Part shown: positions 35,904 to 45,014 of the stretch, piece by piece
Layout of the letters: the number at the start of each line of letters is the position of its first letter
Numbering within the stretch: position 1 is the first letter of the stretch
Origin: JADKAV01 sp963704075
GTDB taxonomy: Bacteria > Actinomycetota > Actinomycetes > S36-B12 > UBA10799
Assembly (NCBI GenBank): GCA_963704075.1
Contig: CAVPGV010000011.1
Span: 50,691 to 114,690 of the forward strand
Length of the DNA stretch: 64,000 bases
Reading direction: 5' to 3'
Translations under genes and position numbers: made by a program
Notes under the pieces: generated by a model
The model's input: only the letters and a program-made list of their open reading frames with translations
The model's database searches: none
What the model was told of the DNA's origin: nothing

Positions 35904-37109
35904 ATGTTCTCCTTCTTGATCGGGTGGATCTGCGCGTGCGGATGGAACAAGCCGTCAGGATGCGTCGACGTTGTCCGGTTGTTGCGCAGGACGAGGTCCA
36001 GCCGCAGGTGGCCGTCCGTTCGCCGGGCGATGGGGTGATCGTGTTGTGGGAACCCCGTGCGAGACGGCCTGGATGCCGAAGGTCGGGTCGGAGTACTCCC
36101 GCCACGCCGCCAGGATGTCCGTGGCCAGCCCGATGACGGCGTCGTCCGGGCCCGAGAGTCGATGACCGCAAGCGGCCAGTGCAGGACGCTGATCTCGAGA
36201 TCGCCGCGCTGCTGGGTCCATAGCCTTCGTGCCCGATCCATCGGGAACTCGAAGCGGCCGCCCTGGAAGTGGTCGTGGCTGAGGATCGAACCGCCCACGA
36301 TCGGCAGGTCCGCGTTGGAGCCGATCAGATAGTGCGGGAACATCGCCGTGAACGCGGCCAACCGTTCGAACGTGCTGCGGTCGATGCGCATCGGCCGGTG
36401 CTCGTCGCTGAGCACGATGCAGTGCTCGTTGTAGTAGCGGTACGGCGAGTACTGCAGAGTACCAGCGTTCGCCCACCAGATCCATCGGAATCAGACGAAG
36501 GTTCTGCCGCGCCGGGTGATCGGCGCGACCCGCGTACCCCTCGTTCTGCGGGCACAACAGGCACTGCGGATATCCGGCGGCGTGTTCGCGTGCCTCGGCG
36601 ATGATGTCACGTGGATCCTTCTCGGGCTTGGACACATTGATGGTCATGTCCATCTCGCCGTAGACGGTCGGCTGCCGCCACGAGGTGTTCCGATCGGTGC
36701 GGGAGACCCGGATGTAGTTGCTCGCCACCGCCTGCTGGTGGTACCAGTCGGTGGCAGCTGCCGGGCCTCCGGCGTAGGCGTCCCAAAAGTGCCGGGCGAC
36801 CGACGAGGGCCGCTGCACGAAGCAGCCCATGATCGCGCTGTCCCACAGATCTCGTTGAGTGACCGTGTCGGGCGTGATCAGTCCCCTGACTGCCGCGTCG
36901 TCCAGCAGCGGGCGCAGCAGGTCGTCGATGTCTGAGGCGGCCCCGACCAGAGGCCCACCGAGATCCTCACGTCCTTCGGCGGTCAGGTCGTAGTCCTCGA
37001 TCCCCAGCACCTCGAGGACCCGGTTGCGCGCGTACGCCACGTCGTCGGAGGCGATCAAGCCGGTGCGGCGTGCGTGTTCGAGCAGTCTGCCCAGGGCCGG
37101 CTCGATCAC
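35904..37109 (-). pseudogene. galT: Truncated, multiply frameshifted galT (copy 2)
   Basis: This starts at GTG 37109 (IEPALGRLLEHARRTGLIASDD), in frame past the region broken in copy 1 (EDLGGPLVGAASDIDDLL), and carries CLLCPQNEGYAGR. Three single-base changes then break it (about 36455, 36165 and 36045), and the gene ends abruptly at 35904 inside HPIKKENI, where the filler begins. About 95 C-terminal residues are absent. Copy 2 has the good 5' end and copy 1 the good 3' end. Confidence 0.88.
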
Positions 37110-38198
37110 GACGTCACCTCCCGCGCACCATCGGCGCTGCTCACCACGTAGAAGTCCGCAGGTAGCCCGGTGCTGCGGTGGTAGGCATCGCCGACATGCT
37201 GCATGAACGCGTCGACCGCATCCGGATGGACCAGGTTCACCGTGCAGCCACCGAATCCGGCACCTGTCATGCGCGCGCCGATGACACCGGGCGCCTCGCC
37301 ATGCTGCCTCCACCAGCGCGTCCAGCGCCGGACCCGTGACCTCGAAATCGTCGCGCAGGGACTCGTGGGAGGCTCGCATGAGGTCCCCGGCGGCTGAAAG
37401 GTCCGCGCGTTCGAGAGCGTCGGCGAACCACCAGACCCGGGCTTGTTCGGTGATCACATGGCGCGCCCGCGGACGCAGGTCCTCCGGGAGGTCGCGGACC
37501 GCGGCCTCCACATCGTCGGGGGGGACGTCGACGAGGCGCACACCAAGGATCTCCTGCGCGGTTTCGCACGCGGACCTGCGTTGGTTGTAGGCGCTGCCGG
37601 ACAGTTCCCGCCGCTGGTTCGTATTGGCGACAACCACCGCGATCTCGGACGGGAACCGGACCGGGGAGACCGCCAGCGTCCCGCAGTCGATGCGCAGGGC
37701 GTGCCCGGCCACGCCGGTCGCGATGCTCAGTTGATCCATGATCCCGCAGGCGACTCCGATGAAATCGTTCTCCGCCGATTGCCCCACCAGGGCGAGTTCG
37801 GCGGCGGTGGAGCCGACGTCGGCCACCGCGTCGAACGCGACCGCCATCGCAAGTTCCAGCGAGGCGGATGAGGAAAGCCCGGCCCCGTTGGGGATGTTGC
37901 CTCGCACCCGGACGTCAACCCCTGGCAACTCCACACCCCGTGCCTGGAACGCATAGGCGACGCCAACGAGGTAGTTGACCCATTCCCATTCCGGCCGGGC
38001 CTGCTGGGCGTCCATGTCGGCGACGACCTCGCCGAGTTCGCTGAAGTTGTCCGACACCGCCACAATGCGGCGATCCGAACGGGCTCCTACCCACAGATCC
38101 GTTCCGCGGTCGATGGCCATCGGCAGGACGGTGCCGCCCATGTAGTCGATGTGGTCGCCGATCAGATTCACCCGGCCCGGTGCGTGGAACTGGCGCAT
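37106..38198 (-). pseudogene. galK: Galactokinase (copy 2, frameshifted)
   Basis: This starts at ATG 38198 and reads cleanly through GDHIDYMGG, IPNGAGLSSSASLELA and RRSACETAQEILGVRLVDVPPDD, the point where copy 1 is broken. One extra base at about 37295-37300 (GCCTCGCCATG against GCCTCCCATG in copy 1) breaks it just before the GTGAGFGG-like loop. Residue changes against copy 1, such as SDD to PDD and VTPVRFPAE to VSPVRFPSE, show that the copies have diverged and are not simple repeats of one read. The GTGA overlap with galT is retained. Confidence 0.85.
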
Positions 38199-38264
38199 TG
38201 CCCATTCGTAACCCACTGGGACGGTCGATCGCCCGGCAATTCGACATCTTGGGAGCCTTTGGGC

Positions 38265-38270
38265 CAGATT
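38265..38270 (+). promoter_or_regulatory. Putative leaderless -10 of the GH1 gene
   Basis: CAGATT ends 6 nt before ATG 38277; the same sequence precedes the truncated copy at 35347. The divergent galK start is only 78 bp away, so one short spacer drives both directions. Confidence 0.5.
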
Positions 38271-38276
38271 TGGATC

Positions 38277-39623
38277 ATGAACCTCAGAGAGACCTTCGGA
38301 GACGACTTCGTATGGGGCGTCGCCACGGCCGCGTACCAGATCGAGGGTTCGCCGGATGCCGACGGCAAGGGCGTGTCCATCTGGGACACGTTCAGCCACA
38401 AGCCCGGCACGATCGCGGACGGTTCGACCGGTGATGTCGCCACGGATTCGTATCGCCGCTTCCCGGAGGACGTGGCCTTGGTGCACTCCTTGGGCTTCGA
38501 CGCCTACCGGTTCTCCCTGTCGTGGCCGCGCATCCAGCCCGATGGCCGCACGGTGAACCAACGGGGACTCGACCACTACAAGCGGGTGCTGGACTCGTGT
38601 CTTGGCGCCGGGGTCCAACCCTGGGTCACGCTGTACCACTGGGACCTGCCACAGGTCCTGGAGGATCGCGGCGGGTGGACAAACCGCGACATCATCGAGG
38701 TCTTCGCGGACTACGTCACCGTCGTCGGTGAGGCGCTCGGTGACCGGGTCGAGAACTGGATGGTCTTCAACGAGCCGCTGAGTTTCACGATGCTGGGATA
38801 CATGCTCGGCGAGCACGCCCCGGGCCGGCGCGGACTGAGCAACTTCTTCCCCGCGATGCATCACGTCAATCTCGCAACCGCCGAAGGGTACCGGGCACTG
38901 CGGGCGGTCGCGCCCGACGCCACCATCGGCAATACCCAGTACCTGTCGCCCACCCTCGGTTCGGGCCCCGGTCCGCACCTCGCGCAGCGCGCCGAACGGG
39001 CCGCCAACGCCATGCTCAACCGGGCGTTCCTGGAACCCGGGCTCGGGCTCGGCTACCCGGTCGAGGACGCCCCCATCCTGCGCATGATGCGCCGCTACAT
39101 CAAGGACGGCGACCTGGAACGCTGCGAGGTCGACCTCGACTTCCTGGGGGTGCAGTACTACACACGACTTCGCGCGCCCTTCCGGCCGATCCCCGGGCTG
39201 TGGACCATCCCCGGATTCGGCGACGACCCGGATCTGGAGAAGACCTCGATGGGCTGGGAGATCCGTCCGGAGGGCCTGGGACTGGTTCTGGACATGGTGC
39301 ACGCCTACGGGCGGTATCCGCGCATCGTCGTCACCGAGGGCGGGGCTTCCTTCCCCGACGAACTGGCCGGGAGCCGCGTCCACGACGATCGGCGAATCGC
39401 CTACTACGAGTCGCACCTGGCACAGGTCAAGCAGGCGCAGGAACGCGGGGTGCCCGTCGACGGGTACTTCTGCTGGTCGTTGATGGACAACTTCGAGTGG
39501 GCTGCCGGGTTCGAACCGCGGTTCGGGCTCGTCTACGTGAACTACGAGAACCAGCAGCGCATCATCAAGGACAGCGGCCACTGGTTCGCCGAGCAGTTGG
39601 GCGGCGTGGCCGCTACTGGCTGA
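38277..39623 (+). CDS. Beta-glucosidase/beta-galactosidase, glycoside hydrolase family 1
   Basis: This encodes 448 residues, full length for GH1. The N-terminus FGDDFVWGVATAAYQIEGS, the acid/base glutamate in WMVFNEPLSF, the nucleophile glutamate in RIVVTEGGASFPD and the C-terminal YFCWSLMDNFEWAAGFEPRFGLVYVNYENQQRIIKDS are all present. There is no signal peptide, so it acts in the cytoplasm on imported beta-glucosides or beta-galactosides; motifs do not separate the two. Divergent galK/galT suggests lactose-type substrates. It is the only intact gene in the duplicated block. Confidence 0.95.
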   Translation: MNLRETFGDDFVWGVATAAYQIEGSPDADGKGVSIWDTFSHKPGTIADGSTGDVATDSYRRFPEDVALVHSLGFDAYRFSLSWPRIQPDGRTVNQRGLDHYKRVLDSCLGAGVQPWVTLYHWDLPQVLEDRGGWTNRDIIEVFADYVTVVGEALGDRVENWMVFNEPLSFTMLGYMLGEHAPGRRGLSNFFPAMHHVNLATAEGYRALRAVAPDATIGNTQYLSPTLGSGPGPHLAQRAERAANAMLNRAFLEPGLGLGYPVEDAPILRMMRRYIKDGDLERCEVDLDFLGVQYYTRLRAPFRPIPGLWTIPGFGDDPDLEKTSMGWEIRPEGLGLVLDMVHAYGRYPRIVVTEGGASFPDELAGSRVHDDRRIAYYESHLAQVKQAQERGVPVDGYFCWSLMDNFEWAAGFEPRFGLVYVNYENQQRIIKDSGHWFAEQLGGVAATG

Positions 39624-39680
39624 GGGAGGGCCACGCCCGACACGAGTCGGGACATGTTCGGCGCCGCCGGTCGTGGTGGG

Positions 39681-39686
39681 TAGGGT
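39681..39686 (+). promoter_or_regulatory. Putative -10 of the aquaporin gene
   Basis: TAGGGT would start transcription near 39693, downstream of the GTG at 39673, and so supports the TTG at 39715 as start codon (AAGGGG at 39702-39707). Confidence 0.4.
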
Positions 39687-39714
39687 GACCCGAGACAAAG
39701 AAGGGGTCACTCCA

Positions 39715-40428
39715 TTGCGCAACAAGCTCATCGCCGAATTCGTCGGCACATTCCTGCTCGTCCTGCTGGCCGTGGGCTCAGCAGTCAGCGGCATCGTCAC
39801 GAACGGGACCGTGGGGGTCGCGATCGGATTCGGCGTGGTGCTGGCCGCCCTCGCCTACGCCTTGGGACCGACGTCCGGCTGCCACGTCAACCCGGCGGTC
39901 ACGCTCGCGTTCTGGCTCTCCAAGCGCCAGGAAGGCAAAGAGGCAGGGCTGTACGTGATCATGCAGTTCCTGGGCGCCGCACTTGGCGGTTTCGCCCTGT
40001 GGCTGCTGGTCAACTCCGGAGGTGTCACCGATGAGACCGGCGGTCTGGGGACCAACGCCTTCGGCGGCGAGGGCCCGAACGCCTTCGGCGCTTTTCTGGC
40101 AGAGGTGCTGCTGACGGCGGCCTTCGTCGGCGTGATCCTGCTGGTGACCGACCATGCTGCCGCCCCCGGCTTCGCGGGCCTCGCCATCGGTTCTGCGCTG
40201 ACCGCAGTGCACCTCGTCGGCATCCCGCTGACCGGGACGTCGGTGAACCCGGCCCGCTCCCTGGGGCCGGCGCTGTTCGCGGGCGGGGAGTCGCTGCAAC
40301 AGGTCTGGCTGTTCCTGATCGCACCTCTGGTCGGCGGCGCGATCGCTGTCCTGGTCTGGAAGATCACACGGCCTGCCGAGGGCGTTCTCGGCGATGAGGG
40401 CCAGGAGTCGCTCGAGCGCGAAGCCTGA
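39715..40428 (+). CDS. Aquaporin/MIP-family channel
   Basis: This encodes about 237 residues: six membrane helices and two half-helices with the NPA boxes CHVNPAVTLAFW and TSVNPARSLGPALF. The arginine after the second NPA is the selectivity-filter Arg of water-type channels, and the overall sequence (LIAEFVGTFLLVLLAVGSAV) is AqpZ-like rather than GlpF-like. I chose TTG 39715, which gives a short cytoplasmic start and has AAGGGG upstream. An extra 40-residue loop between helices 3 and 4 (GGVTDETGGLGTNAFGGEG) is typical of actinobacterial members. A strong terminator follows. Confidence 0.9.
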   Translation: MRNKLIAEFVGTFLLVLLAVGSAVSGIVTNGTVGVAIGFGVVLAALAYALGPTSGCHVNPAVTLAFWLSKRQEGKEAGLYVIMQFLGAALGGFALWLLVNSGGVTDETGGLGTNAFGGEGPNAFGAFLAEVLLTAAFVGVILLVTDHAAAPGFAGLAIGSALTAVHLVGIPLTGTSVNPARSLGPALFAGGESLQQVWLFLIAPLVGGAIAVLVWKITRPAEGVLGDEGQESLEREA

Positions 40429-40437
40429 GTCACGACG

Positions 40438-40471
40438 AAAGCGGCCGGAGTCCACGGATTCCGGCCGCTTT
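40438..40471 (+). terminator. Rho-independent terminator of the aquaporin gene
   Basis: 12-bp perfect arms (40438-40449 and 40460-40471) with a 10-nt loop and a TTT end, 10 bp after the stop. Confidence 0.85.
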
Positions 40472-40588
40472 GTCTGTTCGGCCGGCCTGATCGGGAAACC
40501 GGACCTATTGGCGGGGGCCATCGTCCGTTGAACAGCACACGGATGCGGCTGATGCCGGATCCGAAGCTGACGCGTTCGGTGGCTTCGA

Positions 40589-41290
40589 TCAGGCAGCTCG
40601 CAGCCGTTTGCGCCATTCCCGGGTGACCGCCCGCGGGCCCATCACGATACGGGGGTTCGCCCGCGGATCGAGCCAGCGCTGCACCTTGCGCATGGTGCGC
40701 TGCGGGATCGCCACGCACCCAGCCGTGGGCCGGTTGCGCGAGACATGTAGGAAGATGCCGCCGCCCTTGTCCGTACGCACGGGACGCGTGGCACGCCATT
40801 GACCCGAAGGCCCGCGGTACACGGACTCGGGAAGGTTGTAGCCGATCACCACCGCGTACCGGTATGCCCGTCCGTAGTCCAGGAGTCGTTCGGACCATTG
40901 CCCGTCATCGCGCCACCGCGCCGACTTCGTGCGTTTGGTCTGCAACACGTTGTAGGTACCGGGATCGCGCGGATCGTACGGCCAGTAGGTGCGCGGTGTG
41001 ATGCGGTGGTAGGGCAGCGACACCGCCCCGCCCTTCCCATGGCCGAATGCCGAGGGCAGGTCGAACACCCCCGCCGGCGTCTGCCCACTGTTCTGCCGGC
41101 GTACTCGGGCCGGCGCGAAACCGTTGCTGCCCAGCCAGGCCCGCACAGCCTTGCCCTGGCGAACCCATCCCCGGTCGGTTCTCTCGAAGCGCCGCAGAGT
41201 CGCCCGCCGACTGTCCCACCGCGCCGACGTCACGACGACCACCTGCTCGATCGGCGCGGTTTCCCGCGATGGGGCAAGCAGCGCGGACAT
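40589..41290 (-). CDS. L,D-transpeptidase (YkuD-like) domain protein
   Basis: This encodes about 233 residues. The catalytic signature is HVSRNRPTAGCVAIPQ, with histidine, serine and nucleophilic cysteine in YkuD order. Such enzymes form 3-3 cross-links in the cell wall or attach proteins to it. ATG 41290 was chosen because AGGAG lies 9 nt upstream. It lacks an evident signal peptide from this start; a GTG further up would add a short hydrophobic stretch (AVQELLLMSALLAP), so export is unresolved. The sequence resembles the wall-associated YkuD group with the GYNLPESVYRG region more than the Ldt/Ig-domain type. Confidence 0.8.
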   Translation of the reverse strand: MSALLAPSRETAPIEQVVVVTSARWDSRRATLRRFERTDRGWVRQGKAVRAWLGSNGFAPARVRRQNSGQTPAGVFDLPSAFGHGKGGAVSLPYHRITPRTYWPYDPRDPGTYNVLQTKRTKSARWRDDGQWSERLLDYGRAYRYAVVIGYNLPESVYRGPSGQWRATRPVRTDKGGGIFLHVSRNRPTAGCVAIPQRTMRKVQRWLDPRANPRIVMGPRAVTREWRKRLRAA

Positions 41291-41397
41291 GAGCAACAAC
41301 TCCTGCACGGCTCCCACCGTAGCCGCGCCCCACTCGTCACCCGGCAACCCGACCCGCGACAGGCGTACCGTGGAAACGGATTGACGGGGAGTCCGAC

Positions 41398-42558
41398 ATG
41401 ACTGAAGAGCACCCAACTGCGTGCGCCGAATGTGGCAGCGATCTGCATCCACGTGACAAGTTCTGTCCCGAATGTGGGTACAAGATCCCCATGGTCGAGG
41501 TCCTTACCGATGACACGGAGGTCCTCGAGGCGGACGACGCAACCCCACCACCGCCGCAGAAGCGATCCCGCAAGCCGCTGCTCTTCGGCGGGATTGCGGC
41601 ACTCGGCCTGATCCTCGCCGGCGCCGCATGGTGGGGCCTGACGCAGAACTCCGAAGCGAAGGACCAATATCAGGCGTCCGGGCCGGTGCTCGTGGCATCG
41701 CTGGACGACATGTCCGGGGCGCAGTCCACCAAGATGGTGCGCGAGATCGCCGGTGATGCCAATGCGGAGCTCACCACGATCAATGTCACGCTTGACAAGA
41801 ACCCCGAGGCCTCGGGGGCAGACCGACTCGCCGTTCTGCGCGACGCTTTCGCCGCCCTGGCCGCGCTGCAGATGTACGAGCAGGACAACACCGAGGTCTG
41901 GAAGGACAACCGTCCGGTGCTGGCCAGCAGCCTGGACACTTTGTCGGAATACGGCGGCGTCACCGAGACCGCAGCCAGCGAGGGTGAGGACGCCGCCCGG
42001 ACATTGGACGATCTGACCCGCCGGGTGGACAAGGCGATGGCCAAATACCGCAAGAAGCTGAAGCAAGCCAAGGCCGCGGCGAAGGCTCAACGTGGCGATG
42101 TGGCCAGCTACCACGCACAGATGGAGTCGCTGATCGACCAGTACACGGCGCTGCGCAACGACACCGGTGCGTTCACCGAACAGATGCGCAACCAGCAGAT
42201 GTACATGTACGAGATCGAGGACTACTTCGCCACGGCCGCTACCGACCGCAGGGAAATCGGCAATCAGATGGCCGCTCTGCGACCTCCCACGGAACTGCGT
42301 GCGGTCCATTCCCGCATCGTGTCGGTGATCGGGGATGGCGCCGATGCCATCGATTCCGCGGTCGCTGCACTGGAGGACAAGGAGTGCTTCGATGGCGAGT
42401 GCTACTTCGAGTTCAACGCCCAGTGGCAGCAGTTCCAGGACGAGTCCGACCGGATCACCGCCCGGTACGCAGAGGCCTACGACACATGGCAGGCCGCGAT
42501 TGCACGAGCCGAGAAACAGGCCAAGAAGGCGGATCTGCCGTCAGAGCCCGTCCTGTGA
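41398..42558 (+). CDS. Zinc-ribbon membrane protein with long extracytoplasmic helical domain
   Basis: This encodes 386 residues. An N-terminal zinc ribbon (CAECGSDLHPRDKFCPECG) precedes an acidic-proline linker, one membrane helix (LLFGGIAALGLILAGAAWWGL) after a basic RSRKP stop, and about 300 residues of mostly helical, coiled-coil-prone sequence with a Lys/Ala-rich stretch (RKKLKQAKAAAKAQRG). A pair of cysteines near the end (KECFDGECYF) is likely a disulfide outside. GGGGAG lies 8 nt upstream of the ATG. Topology suggests a cytoplasmic zinc ribbon sensing or anchoring with an outside domain. No family name is recognised. Confidence 0.65.
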   Translation: MTEEHPTACAECGSDLHPRDKFCPECGYKIPMVEVLTDDTEVLEADDATPPPPQKRSRKPLLFGGIAALGLILAGAAWWGLTQNSEAKDQYQASGPVLVASLDDMSGAQSTKMVREIAGDANAELTTINVTLDKNPEASGADRLAVLRDAFAALAALQMYEQDNTEVWKDNRPVLASSLDTLSEYGGVTETAASEGEDAARTLDDLTRRVDKAMAKYRKKLKQAKAAAKAQRGDVASYHAQMESLIDQYTALRNDTGAFTEQMRNQQMYMYEIEDYFATAATDRREIGNQMAALRPPTELRAVHSRIVSVIGDGADAIDSAVAALEDKECFDGECYFEFNAQWQQFQDESDRITARYAEAYDTWQAAIARAEKQAKKADLPSEPVL

Positions 42559-43199
42559 GATTCGGTCCCTGGCAGCCTCGAGCAATCGCACCACTTGGGC
42601 GTCGGGCACTTGCGCGAAGTCGCGGTAGGCCTGGCCGACCGCTTGGAAGCGGCGAGGTGTCTCCAGACATACGACGTCGTCCGCGACTGCGCGCATCGAC
42701 GCCGCGGTGTCTGGGGCTGCAACTGGCGCCGCGAGCACCACCCGCACCGCTGCCTTGGCCCGGGCGACCTGCGCAGGCGGCACGGGCGGTGGCGCCTGTG
42801 GCGATGCCGTCGTCCACGACGATCACGATGCGTCCGGCCAACGGCAGCGCTGGTGCATCCGCGCGAAAGCGCAGGGCACGCTGGTCGACCTCTGCACGCT
42901 CTCTGAGTGACGACGCGCTGCAGGACGTCGTCGTCGACCCTGCATTGCGCGAGGACGTCCGGGTTGGTGACCAAGACGCCGCCCTCCCCCACGGCTCCCA
43001 TCGCCACCTCCGGCTGGCGGGGCAGACCCAGTTTGCGCACGATGATCACATCGAGTGGGGCATGCAGCGCCGCTGCCACCTCGAACGCCACCGGCACCCC
43101 GCCGCGCGGCAGACCCACGACGACCACGTTCTGCCCCCGGTAGGCGGTCAACGCGTCACCGAGCTGGCGTCCGGCGTCAGCCCGGTCCTGGAAGCGCAT
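42541..43199 (-). pseudogene. Phosphoribosyltransferase-like protein, two frameshifts
   Basis: The three frames together spell a type I PRTase of about 219 residues: RFQDRADAGRQLGDAL, VVVVGLPRGGVPVAFEVAAAL, VIIVRKLGLP, then after a break near 42900 the PRPP loop IVIVVDDGIATGATARA, and after a break near 42780 the end ETPRRFQAVGQAYRDFAQVPD. Such proteins resemble the ComF/HPRT-fold PRTases often fused or near dienelactone hydrolase-like genes; the substrate is not known. The ATG at 43199 follows the upstream gene by 2 bp, so they are coupled. Its end overlaps the zinc-ribbon gene tail by 18 bp. Confidence 0.8.
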
Positions 43200-43201
43200 G
43201 C

Positions 43202-43579
43202 TCACGGGACGTGCACGGTCTTCGGCGGCCCGCTCGCCGCCTGCTCCAACAACTCCGAGCGCGACAAGGTGTAGGTGCCGCAGTCGCACCAGGCCGGCAG
43301 ACCGTCATCGCTCATCGCATCCCCGGCCAGCATGTCGATGTGCTCGGTGCCGCGGTCGCCACCGTGATGAGCGGTGTCGACCCGGTCGCGCGAACCGTGG
43401 GCGTGCGGGCCTTCGATGGCGTAGTAGACCAAGCCGGCATCGGTTTCGTACACCGCGGCCAGATGGTGACTGCGCGGGCACTGCACACTCAACCGCTGAT
43501 GCCGCGAACGCTCTGGACCCAGCGCCTCGAGCGCATCTTCTGCCGCCTGCCGGCGGTCCTGCGGATTCATCGTGTTCAT
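43202..43579 (-). CDS. Conserved-looking cytoplasmic protein of unknown function
   Basis: This encodes 125 residues from ATG 43579 (GGAAGGGG upstream). Features are a helical start (QDRRQAAEDALEALG), a central VQCPRSHHLAAVYETDAGLVYYAIEGPHAHGSRDRVDTAHHGG rich in histidine, and a C-terminal WCDCGTYTLSRSELLEQA. The Cys/His content (CPRSHH, WCDCG) suggests a metal site or a zinc-ribbon-like fold. It is translated just ahead of the broken PRTase (2-bp gap). No family recognised. Confidence 0.55.
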   Translation of the reverse strand: MNTMNPQDRRQAAEDALEALGPERSRHQRLSVQCPRSHHLAAVYETDAGLVYYAIEGPHAHGSRDRVDTAHHGGDRGTEHIDMLAGDAMSDDGLPAWCDCGTYTLSRSELLEQAASGPPKTVHVP

Positions 43580-43838
43580 GACCAGCCCCTTCCCTCTCTC
43601 AGCAACGCCGTGCCTGCAGAGGCACAACCGTCACTGGCATCCCCGGATGGCTGGTCGCCGTGGTGCCGACCGTGGGACGACGGGCTCCGTAAGACCTTGA
43701 GAACGGCCACACCGATCGGTGGCAAGTCGTCCGGTTGGACACTTCCAGAATACCCGCAGAAGCGGCGTTGATCCGAAGCCGCGCATCGGGGCTGCCTGCA
43801 CGGGCCGTTCGCGGGTCTCGCAGCTACCGTTGACCGTG

Positions 43839-44936
43839 ATGAGTCCGACACTGCTTCCCCGCCCCGATGTGAATCCGATCGTCCGCGAGACGCGATCGGT
43901 CTACCGCAGCCTGCTGGGAGGCGGTTTCGCCGACATGCGACGGATGCCGTCGGAGGTCATCTTCGATGCCAACAAATGCACCGTCCATCGATACGAACCC
44001 ACGGCCGAACAGGACCCGACTGCACTGCCGGTCCTCCTGATCCCGCCCATGGCCGCAACACCGGTGTGCTTCGACCTGCGGCGCGGGTGCTCGATGGTCG
44101 AATTCCTCCTGGACGAAAGCCGGCCGACCTACCTGGTCGACTACGGCGATATCAGCACTCTGCGCGATCAGGATCTCGGTCTCGAGCACTGGATCGATGA
44201 GGTTCTCCCGGATGCGATCGACGCAGCGTTGGCCGACTCCGGGGCGCCGGGTGTGCACCTTGTCGGATGGTGTCTGGGCGGCATACTCGAGATGTTCACC
44301 GCTGCGGCTCACCCGGACCTCCCGATCGCGAGTGTGACCTCGATCGCCAGCCCCTTCGACTTCGGCGAGGTCAGGGTGCTCGGGCCGGTCCGTGTTCTCG
44401 AGGGTCTGACCGGTGGCCTGCTCACCACGGGTATCGTCCGAACGCTCGGCGGCATACCGGGGCGGCTGAACGGGCTCATCTACCGGTGGCTGGACCCCGT
44501 GAAGCAGATCAAGAAGCCCTTGGTGCAGCTGCAGAGCCGCGACGACCCCGACACGCTGGCCCAGATCGAGGCCGTGGACGTGTTGATGGACACGATGGAG
44601 GCCTATCCCGGGCGCAGCATCTCGCAGATCTACCACTCCTTGATCCGCACGAACCGCATGTCTCGGGGCGAGTTGCATCTCAAGGACGGGCGGGTCGTCG
44701 AACTCGGGACGGTCACCGTTCCGGTCATGGCGATCGCGGGAACCGGCGACCTGTTCTTCGCGCCGCCCGCCTCGGCCCACCACGTCGCCACACTGCTGAC
44801 GAACAGCCCGCAGGTGAGACTCGAAACCGCTCCTGGGGGCCATCTCGGCGTGCTCACCGGCAGGACGGCTCGGGGTACGACCTGGGCCTACGTGCAGGAA
44901 TTCCTGAGCGCCAATGACGGGGCAGATCGAGGGTAA
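43839..44936 (+). CDS. PhaC-like alpha/beta hydrolase
   Basis: This encodes about 365 residues of the polyhydroxyalkanoate synthase (class III-like)/alpha-beta hydrolase family. The nucleophile elbow is GWCLGG, i.e. cysteine rather than serine, as in PHA synthases; the aspartate is in AGTGDLFFAPP and the histidine in PGGHLGVLTG. The N-terminal part (NPIVRETRSVYRSLLGGG, LLIPPMAATPVCFDL) also fits PhaC. No phaE, phaA or phaB lies nearby, so polymer synthesis is not proven. TACCGT ends 8 nt before the ATG; the adjacent GTG at 43836 is an alternative start. Confidence 0.75.
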   Translation: MSPTLLPRPDVNPIVRETRSVYRSLLGGGFADMRRMPSEVIFDANKCTVHRYEPTAEQDPTALPVLLIPPMAATPVCFDLRRGCSMVEFLLDESRPTYLVDYGDISTLRDQDLGLEHWIDEVLPDAIDAALADSGAPGVHLVGWCLGGILEMFTAAAHPDLPIASVTSIASPFDFGEVRVLGPVRVLEGLTGGLLTTGIVRTLGGIPGRLNGLIYRWLDPVKQIKKPLVQLQSRDDPDTLAQIEAVDVLMDTMEAYPGRSISQIYHSLIRTNRMSRGELHLKDGRVVELGTVTVPVMAIAGTGDLFFAPPASAHHVATLLTNSPQVRLETAPGGHLGVLTGRTARGTTWAYVQEFLSANDGADRG

Positions 44937-45002
44937 TCGCGCCCCGGATGCGATTGTCCACAGCGGGGTTTTCGGTGAATCGGGAATGTCGTACCCCGTG
45001 CT

Positions 45003-45008
45003 TAGCGT
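45003..45008 (+). promoter_or_regulatory. Putative leaderless -10 of the DUF222/HNH gene
   Basis: TAGCGT ends 6 nt before ATG 45015, supporting that start although the frame shifts soon after. Confidence 0.5.
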
Positions 45009-45014
45009 GGTGTC

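Larger units (their letters stand above)
35904..38806. repeat. Gal tandem duplication, copy 2
   Basis: Second copy of the 2.9-kb unit described at 32970-35875. At its right edge (38806) the GH1 gene continues uninterrupted, so copy 2 holds the intact GH1 gene while copy 1 holds the intact galT tail. Confidence 0.9.

Noticed and set aside
35955..39800. A 1281-residue open frame on the minus strand spanning the gal block
   Set aside because: It is a composite: only its middle parts match galK and galT, and the rest runs antisense to the intact GH1 gene. High GC leaves long stop-free frames.
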